A stretch of DNA of 21,252 nt from positions 1,949 to 23,200 of IMG/VR virus record IMGVR_UViG_3300030329_001459; one strand, written 5' to 3'. This DNA is from a virus. The first letter of the stretch is position 1; each line of letters starts with the position of its first letter. The translations under genes were made by a program, and so were the position numbers. This document shows positions 9,001 to 13,809 of this stretch, in pieces. The notes beneath the pieces are model-generated. The model did not search any database, was not told the DNA's origin, and worked only from the letters and a program-made list of their open reading frames with translations.

Positions 9001-10543
9001 TTTTTTTATTGGTCTGGACATTGTCCATAATGGTATCAAGACCAGAATTTAAATACTGATTTGCGGAAAGATCCTGACGTCCAGTTGCAAAATCTCCATA
9101 ACCACTAAGACTATCCACACTAAACTTCTTTTGTTTTTTACGGCTACTTAGTTCTTGATCTATTCTTTTAAATTTTCGTTGTTCTGCTTGCAGTTTTTCT
9201 GCTCTTGCACGGTCTTTACCTGGATCTCTTCTATCTATATCAACACTAGGAGGTTTAGTAATAGGTGTAGGAGGCTTGTGCTCTTTAAGATGAGGTAATT
9301 TGTGAGTAGGTGTTAAAACAACTTCTTCTTTATCTGCCTTATTAGTAATTTTTCTAAGTTCATCTATTCGTTTAAATTCTCTTCTTTGTGCTTGTAGTCT
9401 TTCAGCTTTTCTACGATCTGCCCCAGTATCTCGTAAATCTACATCAGCAGGAGGAGCTTCTTGTACAGCCTTTGCAATACCACCAGGAGCACTAATATCA
9501 ACAGATGGATCAATTGTTTTAATAGGAGGAGGTGTTGGTTTGTCTTCTGGTTTATGTGTTTGACTAGATACTGGCTTGGACGTCTCCTCAACTGCTTCTG
9601 GCATTTTTGTAACAAACGGTGTTTGAGGAGTAGGTTTAGTAAAATCTTGTAATACACCATCTTTGTAATGAATTTTTTTCCAATGCCCCATACCTTCTTT
9701 AAAACTATCAAGATCTTTACGTTTTTTGGTAGCTACTTTTTTTCCACCAGGGCCTTCTTTAACTCCACCTTTAAATGGTCGTTGTTTAAATAGAGCAATA
9801 CCAGCAGTTTCTATTTCTTGCATTGTAGGATGAGTTTTTTTAGTTGCTTTAATAGCTTCCAGCACACGACTAAAACCAGTATTATATGATGCAGCAGCTA
9901 ACTGTTGAGCTTGTCGTTCGTCAAATCCTTTAAGTTTCCATCTATTAACATGCTTAGATAAGTACTTAGCTCCAGCATACAACTGATGAGCGGCATTATT
10001 TACATCGCCACCAGGTAACATTTCTTCCATGGTTTGTTGTGTTACTTGAGCTATACCTCTAACATTGGTTGGAGATTTAGCAGTTTGTTTATTGCCTGAT
10101 TCTTCAAAAACTAACGAACGAAATAATGCTTTAGGAAGTCCAAATTCTTCAGCAGCTCCATCTATAGCCGTAAAAATCTCATTTTCTTCTGTAAAAGATT
10201 TAGGAGTAGTAAGAGGGTCAGCTGTTACATCTGTAACTACAGGGTCTGGATTTACTTTATCAGAAAACGTAACATTACCAAATTCACCTGTAGATAAAGT
10301 ATCACTGTTAGTACCGACTACATTGGGAGTTGCCCCACCCATACCATATTTGTGATTTATAACCTGTGCTAATCTAGTAGCTTTAAGATTATGGACACTA
10401 TTGCGTTTAGCATTTAGTACATTAGCTAAACTAGCGGCTTTAGTCTGTAAAAGGGAGTCTCTTGCGGAAGGTTTTGGTGGAGTTGCGCCATTAGTTAACG
10501 CTTGAACAATGTCTGCGTTATGTAGCTCTTCTTTAAGTGCCAT
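1..10543 (-). CDS. Giant virion RNA polymerase with N-terminal lytic transglycosylase (partial)
   Basis: At least 3514 codons without a stop, running off the left edge. It corresponds in place and type to N4 gp50, the polymerase packaged in the virion and injected to read early genes. Domains: lytic transglycosylase (about 125-235; E148-S-G, GIAQV 163-167, ASYNTG 218-223); two copies of a basic helical repeat (367-394, 434-462); a hydrophobic and helical region (about 860-1035); coiled-coil-like sequence (about 1048-1300); a small SH3-like stretch (about 1354-1416); a Pro-rich linker with QLDLF, QLSLF and QLNLF (1792-1852); then a T7/N4-type polymerase. Catalytic residues: R2388 (HHRYMQVGKINPQNSKLTRG), motif A DGTSNG with D2568, motif B R2690-x3-K2694-x7-Y2702-G, motif C HDGF with D3196. 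Motif B spacing equals T7 R627/K631/Y639. The ATG lacks a ribosome site. Fusion with the transglycosylase and the clamp motifs are unusual. Confidence 0.95.
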   Translation of the reverse strand, partial: MALKEELHNADIVQALTNGATPPKPSARDSLLQTKAASLANVLNAKRNSVHNLKATRLAQVINHKYGMGGATPNVVGTNSDTLSTGEFGNVTFSDKVNPDPVVTDVTADPLTTPKSFTEENEIFTAIDGAAEEFGLPKALFRSLVFEESGNKQTAKSPTNVRGIAQVTQQTMEEMLPGGDVNNAAHQLYAGAKYLSKHVNRWKLKGFDERQAQQLAAASYNTGFSRVLEAIKATKKTHPTMQEIETAGIALFKQRPFKGGVKEGPGGKKVATKKRKDLDSFKEGMGHWKKIHYKDGVLQDFTKPTPQTPFVTKMPEAVEETSKPVSSQTHKPEDKPTPPPIKTIDPSVDISAPGGIAKAVQEAPPADVDLRDTGADRRKAERLQAQRREFKRIDELRKITNKADKEEVVLTPTHKLPHLKEHKPPTPITKPPSVDIDRRDPGKDRARAEKLQAEQRKFKRIDQELSSRKKQKKFSVDSLSGYGDFATGRQDLSANQYLNSGLDTIMDNVQTNKKIIEDKHDSAYFDNKRKQALTKRAEIISDPKGTYQQPAVTPEVPETVPEVTPEAVPQIDVPEPDIYSPRSVPKTVSENIYSPATPRPAEAKTYEDLYSSYKTPNEALIKEIYKLPDFTPSSPIVSVNRNLVELQDGTYRLLTQDGTWMPFSDKIEAQVFMAYDIANYQANLLDHPEETSVSGMYNKLVGGLVDPVETIFQGFVGATTLTEHINDHNNRLKAGSFLSSITHDPNDEITQQDKLNYLAIQENKGLSAELQAFKDSEKYQVIATLDKDAKENQDQQAKLKEFSKIWHEAHPYNRKYIESATTAMRVIAKEHGNAAAALELFKEYKGTLALQGLDSFGYTVALVYGNIPVQLGLLTGLARGRTKANIEQYVAEHGEKALTPEILTDIKIFSTLQEVSEKVSAGIVVKQLKLIPGLGGAGLWGTQITNGVLATIHPTVRTLGKVVWAPPKMFGAEFVQGTTNSMLEQAALQKKVDIGKAAVEGGIPEGFAVGTMAPAMAVGGTAKEVTKKVAKKAWDPSGKKAAAKTDKATKQKIENEIKSTQEKIEKIKKMQEAPSNLKSKLDALTEQLTDLQDAYDEIPNLHGKTLSLPGRPGKLETTNTLLKKLYKPYEQLVSDGAMSLDDAIEAMNDDLEAEIEKRLEEKTNLEEQLPDPITLEDTVEYVQHEGKAVPVGIGARKMTELLELELQLETKIAEHKSNVEKINQSDIPGPKKQEAIKIEEQKHATYLEGAIKKQDKLLNELQAPLNPTMLKVYEKQLIDVNDRRTKVLENESYKASPKSPTMPGSANPKGFRADGTGRDVDKISDEEVDAQITLIKKMSEEEDPDITNFDPSGKFKPGDVVHLNTTDEELLKKGEQGFVIETILGKQERDGKVHVKLAGVTETVPIDSLIFGNKPRTDTTPSTKLDHVEALIDKDLTDAQITKVREQLSKEIKELEEKIGTGKRVLGSLEDRLDEIEKLTPEELEKKLAEAKSPDDIKFWTAKLNQKRIQKERGEKQDAIDKDMATVHEEILEGESKKFKGLHAYYTDIVTALTELTDHVKLTRRLESLVSDMRTHATNINNKLNAFDNAYEIFTSTGKAVAVVGTKAENSRDMTYEVVTDMTETQIDEAHKKKLYNGKFAYVTKIDKNSGRLIDTLAGEVNYGNWIMGVVEGHRNTSMAKNEFNKARNLAEHEEVLRRLKKAKDSLKAPEIDEATIEGISVEDIPTTPTAILKENLEAILQRGLELKKKIDEGTITPEEKNEHESLQQSYIALNKEIQGREKIEGAEPGEQLDLFPEGEVPERSDEPPGPTTTPFDETTPPPRPGEKGEQLSLFDRSAEDTTEKGTQLNLFPNFIEGSKRIYKRAITGGVLKVLGGKLTATNLERQLKVLGAYFTDLVQIGSTRPTLKDAVNTLMDEDFDTQESLVNALMNLGVTQASAETLSKNFTHFKNRYDQVSSIDLSRKEVVIRTVNNVTDVDKDGNPILWKVEELSRDINDAYDKDGQYTRVSREIKDASGNIQTTTKVLPTSELLNVRNHALRAPLTLLLQEDPTGNNNQGVLPNQIVFTMMLTAMSFRQRTPNNNRFKDNDFAKEAFLYSGKNQTLNRNEDEELNDVGFGYHDAAMDMGNHAISILDLRAKKIPKDSPIDQVGADLYFELLAPALGMMALEIAQGTDKGAYFSVEKKYWNFDDYNENRAFNNAPTHEKVSDNEEIRKKYPEGKPIPLEQQQHYLHIKVDENQKWNQSTFDALEEMKSISKANMINSPGPFQTPPPINPSTGTFTEAPKGGEVYETLKRLQNVVWSKLESMDLVADLRDTDVLKELMDVEELYETTEDGEKIQLFHDVEIASKTSRNNGMLDTLQELLQAYDRGELTAFHLAWKLQSHHRYMQVGKINPQNSKLTRGLVGAWGLNKISVDNEQQFTNFKLAINEAFAVEKKDLVESEEAFQNIINHSNVLAAVEAMQRLNAAKGILRTKPKDAKAKKDKDRASQDLSSALSAIKKDNTFKEADITLLNGITALSKYMTVEAIQKTKAGYPSRNKRYTKNFRRIEDKSKSTFETDLYTERDGTSNGWAINVLQFPMWDKEERIRKNSQVGHNLKDKSFDPKEPGVYEDLVKFMQNNDSADVAWEWYKDKYKKKVFSRVSKDLVDKKRYTLTKEGEANFKEDYNKINAALIIIYPEFRDQESMREVVKYPFIMKMYGGGIANIANEVSNEVNKAMYSRISTIQKEYKEIFNNEEEELLRSDIPAFLTKVTNRKGVPDAKQYAKEDLTNRIYTLRIFNSNTIPGLTASQHFGNPWASRDIPGTIKTPDIKTAVNNYKAWLEGTAHQDVEPNRRKWIRKQIGDGNLDDKELVYYTTLSEPSHADVLRDLVEETSKTALPVDTHKYKRYGFFENRKNYEKQIITPFMDALETLNAFNQTDRGALGRMLIEGTKKDLGITPPAFKVKLNDIQVRAELNTRVAPRFEASLDELLGDTVEPRQSIVEMGDVLHQVFMVHFEEAIKNKLDEINLDAPVMEDVPVEVTQGAYTFNVIKTKDGFSITNKKTGKPAPKNMAAKTRKAIEDKATEQLRAVRPGLTKQEVIDLVKDKQGLMKFYPQVAGALATRLQDGTIEGGIDLSSTKFTTNKGDIEENQAEINFYDRERQKDTSRSTPKRSLVFDAAGLAVLIRQVINQDASAMTRLLLKKAEINALHDGFNASSNWANYLTRTYNKIHWELNTTHSIMEAMHNQMLGVLRNTDRKDIVDAIELTEKEQKRIAREEKLTAKAIQLMEEFRQDIDNRTKAAKLNDFIKEHKLDADRLRMGFKNAKVGKTLTRLDKVKMRVWEANPEYLEWNDKSSLSVISERAKAITQKVREQRQKLLEDGYTNIDHMYNLSNEELSETDTLNEFEQNYNKNTETFSFTSFEAMGKSMGYNPKISRDSGNFNKHYREQTNLFPAYNKDLDIKLTKLGKKLGLHSLDAFPKGEITSTEELGAITSDNVRSLFNKFKALSGKYYDSQDEMDSHTSTLNEV
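956..3382 (-). other. Single-subunit RNA polymerase catalytic core of the giant protein
   Basis: Covers R2388 to D3196. Motif A (D2568) and motif C (D3196) hold the two metal ions; motif B (R2690, K2694, Y2702) binds the incoming nucleotide and selects ribonucleotides. The motif order and residues match the T7/N4 family. The A-to-B distance (126 residues) is close to N4, but the B-to-C distance (494 from Y to D) is much longer than in T7 (173) or, as I recall, N4 (273), so a large insertion sits between them. Confidence 0.9.
4988..5170 (-). other. Three beta-clamp-type motifs in a Pro-rich linker of the giant protein
   Basis: Residues 1792-1796 are QLDLF, 1831-1835 QLSLF and 1848-1852 QLNLF, each preceded by Gly-Glu or Gly-Thr. 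The bacterial sliding-clamp binding consensus is QL[SD]LF, so the first two are exact matches and the third is close. The stretch between them is rich in Pro, Glu, Gly and Thr and should be flexible. It lies about 535 residues before the first polymerase motif noted here (R2388). Confidence 0.8.
9158..9244 (-). repeat. Basic helical repeat, copy 2 (protein residues 434-462)
   Basis: Residues read VDIDRRDPGKDRARAEKLQA and then EQRKFKRID, with one extra residue near the start compared with copy 1. The DNA copies have diverged while the protein pattern is kept, which suggests selection on the protein. Confidence 0.85.
9362..9445 (-). repeat. Basic helical repeat, copy 1 (protein residues 367-394)
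   Basis: Residues read DVDLRDTGADRRKAERLQAQ and then RREFKRID. Copy 2 lies 39 residues further on. The copies share the core R-D-x-G-x-D-R-x-[KR]-A-E-[KR]-L-Q-A and the end F-K-R-I-D. Both are preceded by a Pro-rich stretch. Confidence 0.85.
9839..10171 (-). other. Lytic transglycosylase domain of the giant protein
   Basis: Residues about 125-235. The order E-S-G (E148), G-I-A-Q (163-166) and A-S-Y-N-T-G (218-223) is that of the SLT family, in which the Glu is the catalytic acid and the YN motif lines the glycan groove. T7 gp16 carries a comparable domain at its N-terminus, used to open peptidoglycan during DNA entry. All key residues are present, so it is probably active. Confidence 0.88.
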
Positions 10544-10575
10544 ATTTCTGAGTTATTCATATCTAGATTAGTAGA
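10544..10575 (-). promoter_or_regulatory. Leader of the giant gene without a Shine-Dalgarno sequence
   Basis: The 32 nt between the 688-residue gene and the giant gene read on the minus strand as an A/T-rich leader ending CTCAGAAAT before the ATG. No AGGAG-like site is present, unlike nearly every other gene here. An in-frame TAA four codons upstream excludes an earlier start in this frame. An out-of-frame ATG at 10560 opens a 21-codon frame that overlaps the true start. Confidence 0.6.
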
Positions 10576-12642
10576 TTATTGCCTACCCATTAGAGTGTAG
10601 GCTGCCATTTTTTCTCTACTTATTATTTCCGTCTTACCATTAGGTAAAGTTACCTGAAAGGTTCCATTGTCTAATTCTACAACGTTTGGATTTGCAGTCG
10701 GAGTTCCTCCTGTATTCTGACTTGGAATTGGTTGACCAGTAGTAGATGGTTGATAACGATTTCCTACTCCTCCTTGTGAAAATTGATATAGTGGATCAAG
10801 ACCTTGTGAATAAGTAGAACTAACCCTAGACTTTGATATTTGTGGTGTTTGTGATTTAACACTTTTAAGAGCGTCATTGGTTGCCGTTATTAGGCTTTTA
10901 GATCCTTCTTTAAGTTTTCTTTCATTTTTCTCAGCTTTTCTAAGAGCGTTAGCAGGTATAATATTCTCTTTAAATCTATTATACAGATCTACTTTATTTG
11001 GAAAATTATCCCACCATTCAGGACTTATATTCCCTGGGGCGCCTACCATTCCGAAATCAGCTTTTACTACAGTATATCCTCCGACTGTGAATTTTGTGTC
11101 CCAAGTAACACTATTTAGCATTGTTCGTTTAAGAGCTAAATTATAAGCATCCCTTTCGGGGCCGCTTTCAGGAAGTTTTCGACCTATAGCATAATCATAT
11201 AGATTTTTAGTCCTTCTTATTGATTCCTGAAGTTCCATCCCAGTACCTGGGTCAAAGTCTTCATCTTTATAGTCGCTTTTAAGTTGTTCCATTAACGATC
11301 TAGTAATATGACCCTCAACAGTTTCATACTCCATTGCATTTGCATCTCTGTTCGCTCTTGACCAGAATTCCTCTTTGTTCTTCATATCTATGGCAATAGT
11401 CTTTGCCCTAGCTGCAGCATTCGCAGCTCCTTGTGTAATAGCTGCTGATATACCACTTCCTGCGTTATTTTTGAGTTTGTCGTAGTGCTGATCAAAAATA
11501 CCATCTGTAAGTTCAGGATATAGATTTTGGTAGTGTCTACGTATTGCCCCTTTTATGCTTTGTGCAGTACTAACTTTAATTGCACCACTATTTAATTCTG
11601 CTAACCAACTAGTATTGTTTTTAACAACACTGTCTAAAGATAGGCCGTCTCGTTGTAGTGCTCTTAATATTGGAGCTTGTAGATTTTTTGCGTTTGGATG
11701 ATCGCTTCCAATATTATTTTTATTCATAAAAGTAATTAAAGCATTAACACTATCTCTATATACTTTATTATTTTGAGCAAGGACTTCTCCCGTTCCTTTA
11801 CCATAATTCTGAGCAGCGTTACTTATATCACTTTGCATTCGTTCTATTGCAAGCGTATCAATTGTATCAGTAGCTTCATCTGCAATTCCTAATGTAAAAT
11901 TTTGACCGTATTTAGAATTAGCTAGTAAAGTACCTGCTCTAGTTTTGAATACAGACCTGTCTGTTATTCCAGGATATTTTTTAGCCATGTTATCGGCTAT
12001 TTTATTAATCACACCTGCTTGTGCTGATTTAGTAAATGCTTTTGCACCACCTTTTGATAGATTCTCTAACGTAGTAGTCGTATCTGCTGATAGTGTAAAG
12101 GGATCATTATCGAATATACTTCGATACAGAGCTTTTTCTTGAGGAATAGCAATATTGTTTCTTCTAGCTTCGGCAATATTACTTTCTAAGCTTGTTTGAA
12201 AAGCAGGATTTACGGAACCGTCATCTAAAAATTGATTAGGAAGATCACGCATGTGCTTTGTATCCCAGTCAATATCATGTTGCGTTTTAAATGCTTTTTG
12301 TGCCTCTTGACCTTTTAAATAATCAATAGGAGCTTGTTTTCGAATATTTCTCAGTCCTACATTAACTTTACCCATATCAATTAAACCAGGGTCTGCTTTC
12401 ATTTGTTGAACTAACTGATTTCTCGCTAAAAGATCCTGTGTAGGATCACCCGTATTAACAGCTTCTATATCTGAAAGAAAATCCTGTGCAGAGATATCTG
12501 CATATCGTTGAACTCCCTGCTCAGCTAGATTAGCTTGACCCTGCATTAAGTCGATATTAGTATCAACTCCACTTTTTAAATTGCCTAATAATCTGGTATT
12601 AAGGCTTTTTAAAATATTCCCTGGTAAGTTAGTTCTTGCCAT
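10576..12642 (-). CDS. Internal virion protein-like, T7 gp15-type position
   Basis: A 688-residue, mainly helical, soluble protein with no clear transmembrane segment. It starts MARTNLPGNILKSLNTRLLG, continues with long charged helices, and ends with a Pro/Thr/Asn/Gln-rich linker (about 580-650) plus a short beta-like module (653-688) beginning NVVELDNGTF. That module resembles residues 642-676 of the giant polymerase. Length and composition fit the internal virion proteins of podoviruses (T7 gp15 is about 750 residues), and it sits immediately before the transglycosylase-carrying gene just as gp15 precedes gp16. AGGAG lies 6 nt before the start. Function in forming the ejection channel is inferred; no catalytic motif is seen. 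Confidence 0.68.
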   Translation of the reverse strand: MARTNLPGNILKSLNTRLLGNLKSGVDTNIDLMQGQANLAEQGVQRYADISAQDFLSDIEAVNTGDPTQDLLARNQLVQQMKADPGLIDMGKVNVGLRNIRKQAPIDYLKGQEAQKAFKTQHDIDWDTKHMRDLPNQFLDDGSVNPAFQTSLESNIAEARRNNIAIPQEKALYRSIFDNDPFTLSADTTTTLENLSKGGAKAFTKSAQAGVINKIADNMAKKYPGITDRSVFKTRAGTLLANSKYGQNFTLGIADEATDTIDTLAIERMQSDISNAAQNYGKGTGEVLAQNNKVYRDSVNALITFMNKNNIGSDHPNAKNLQAPILRALQRDGLSLDSVVKNNTSWLAELNSGAIKVSTAQSIKGAIRRHYQNLYPELTDGIFDQHYDKLKNNAGSGISAAITQGAANAAARAKTIAIDMKNKEEFWSRANRDANAMEYETVEGHITRSLMEQLKSDYKDEDFDPGTGMELQESIRRTKNLYDYAIGRKLPESGPERDAYNLALKRTMLNSVTWDTKFTVGGYTVVKADFGMVGAPGNISPEWWDNFPNKVDLYNRFKENIIPANALRKAEKNERKLKEGSKSLITATNDALKSVKSQTPQISKSRVSSTYSQGLDPLYQFSQGGVGNRYQPSTTGQPIPSQNTGGTPTANPNVVELDNGTFQVTLPNGKTEIISREKMAAYTLMGRQ

Positions 12643-12651
12643 GATAGCTCC

Positions 12652-12858
12652 TTATTCTGGACTAAAATACTTATCTACCATATGTAGCATTTCATCGTAT
12701 TTAGCCAAGGATTCCACTTCTTTCGATATAGTTTCAATATGGTCTGGGTGTTCTGCAACACCTACATTATTCGTTATAAGATTTTCAATGTTCATTTTAT
12801 GCTTTTCAATATGCCCTGTGTAGTAGGCTCGTAAAGCATTTAACATGTGTTCTCTCAT
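12652..12858 (-). CDS. Small conserved phage protein of unknown function
   Basis: A 68-residue, mostly helical protein beginning MREHMLNALRAYYTGHI, with the pattern GVAEHPDHIETI in the middle and AKYDEMLHMVDKYF at the end. I recall close look-alikes as small conserved proteins in marine phage structural regions, without known function; this is memory, not a search. The ribosome site AAAGGAG overlaps the previous stop, and its own stop TAA is part of the next ribosome site (TAAGGAG), so it is tightly coupled to both neighbours. It could be a chaperone or a minor virion component for the large proteins beside it. Confidence 0.75.
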   Translation of the reverse strand: MREHMLNALRAYYTGHIEKHKMNIENLITNNVGVAEHPDHIETISKEVESLAKYDEMLHMVDKYFSPE

Positions 12859-12868
12859 AATAACTCCT

Positions 12869-13747
12869 TTAAACTGCTGTAGGTAATTTTTGAGACTCTA
12901 AGAATTTATCATCTAAAGCTACTCGTCTATTGTAGTCTTTCATAGTTAGATCCCAACGTCTATTTACATCAGCTTGATCAAATGCCATGGCTTTTCGTAC
13001 ATCATCCATATATGCTTTATTTTGTGACAAAGCTCTATTTTGGTTTATTTGTTTCCATAAATCTAAACCAATACCTGCAGCTTTCATTGGATTCTTGCCT
13101 GTCCACTCTTTAATCCCGCTCCATATTGAATCTGATCCATACTTAGAGGGATCAATTAATCCTGTAGCGGATGATCTCATCTGGTCTACTGAAGGTTCAC
13201 CTACATCAAATGGATCATACAAATCTGGATCATCTTCATCCTTAGTTGTACCAGTACCAGTACCAGTACCAGTATCCGTATCAAACCAACTACTACCACC
13301 AATATTAGCACTACCGTATGTTTGTGCTAGCTCATTTGCTGTGGGTAGGTTAAGAAAATTTTGATTTCCACTAAGCCTTGCTAGACTTTTCCATCTATCA
13401 CGACCACTACCACCACCGAAATTCCAATCATCTGGAACTACGCCTTCTGACATTGCATAGTAGCTAGGCATTCTTGCATCCACACCACCAGTAGCACTAT
13501 AGGGATTCGCTTTCCACCCAGGTAAATACCTTTCTTTTGTTTGTGGATTTACAGAATAAGCGTTCTGATCTGCCCAACTATATGAACCTGCTGAATCTGT
13601 GGGTATCACTGCGGGCATTGATTGTTGTGGATTAGCTAGATATTCCCACCCAGGAGGTTGTTGCGGTCTGCCCCATGTAGGTCTACTTGCTCTACGGGCA
13701 TATTGATTAATATATTGTTGCCATAAAGGAATATTATTTTCTGCCAT
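12869..13747 (-). CDS. Virion protein, candidate small ejection protein
   Basis: A 292-residue protein. The first ~120 residues are rich in Pro, Gln, Trp, Tyr and Gly (for example RPTWGRPQQPPGW). A TGTGTGTG run at about 158-167 separates this from an acidic patch (KDEDDPDLYDPFD). The C-terminal ~60 residues are helical and charged (ALSQNKAYMDDVRKAMAFDQ onward). No enzyme motif is visible. It heads the cassette 292, 68, 688, giant polymerase, which resembles the arrangement of T7 gp14, gp15 and gp16, where a small internal protein precedes two large ones; similarity in place and helical C-terminus is the only basis. AGGAG lies 6 nt upstream of the start. The stop TAA runs into the ribosome site of the next gene. 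Confidence 0.68.
   Translation of the reverse strand: MAENNIPLWQQYINQYARRASRPTWGRPQQPPGWEYLANPQQSMPAVIPTDSAGSYSWADQNAYSVNPQTKERYLPGWKANPYSATGGVDARMPSYYAMSEGVVPDDWNFGGGSGRDRWKSLARLSGNQNFLNLPTANELAQTYGSANIGGSSWFDTDTGTGTGTGTTKDEDDPDLYDPFDVGEPSVDQMRSSATGLIDPSKYGSDSIWSGIKEWTGKNPMKAAGIGLDLWKQINQNRALSQNKAYMDDVRKAMAFDQADVNRRWDLTMKDYNRRVALDDKFLESQKLPTAV
13248..13275. repeat. Hexanucleotide tandem repeat inside the 292-residue gene
   Basis: Four perfect head-to-tail copies of GTACCA (plus strand), followed by two degraded copies (GTATCC, GTATCA). In the minus-strand gene they encode alternating Thr-Gly, extending into Thr-Asp. The unit is two codons long, so slippage would change the length of this linker without breaking the frame. 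Confidence 0.85.
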
Positions 13748-13773
13748 ATCAAACTCCTATCTTTATTACCCTA

Positions 13774-13802
13774 ATAATACCGTTATTTAAATAAATTGTC
13801 AT
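13774..13802 (-). promoter_or_regulatory. Candidate sigma70-type promoter for the ejection-protein genes
   Basis: In the 62-nt gap after the 938-residue gene the minus strand reads ATGACA (5 of 6 to TTGACA), a 17-nt spacer, then TATTAT (5 of 6 to TATAAT). It would start a transcript about 20 nt before the 292-residue gene. N4 late genes are read by host sigma70 RNA polymerase, so such a site makes sense. The region is very AT-rich, so a chance match is possible. Confidence 0.35.
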
Positions 13803-13809
13803 TACCTAT

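Noticed and set aside
9439-9711. A 90-codon minus-strand frame overlapping the giant gene in another frame
   Set aside because: Low-complexity Lys/Leu/Gln product from a Pro- and Thr-rich linker of the giant gene; no ribosome site and no recognisable protein pattern.
1-10543. crAss-like two-barrel RNA polymerase with a DFDxD motif as the identity of the giant protein
   Set aside because: No such motif was seen, while all four motif groups of the single-subunit T7/N4 polymerase are present in order with correct motif B spacing.
10498-10560. A 21-codon frame starting at the ATG at 10560, ahead of the giant gene
   Set aside because: No ribosome site and no protein-like features; noted only as a possible damper on the giant gene's start.
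10544-10575. Short palindrome ATCTAGAT before the giant gene as an operator or terminator
   Set aside because: Eight bases in very AT-rich sequence, with no stem of useful length and no T-run.
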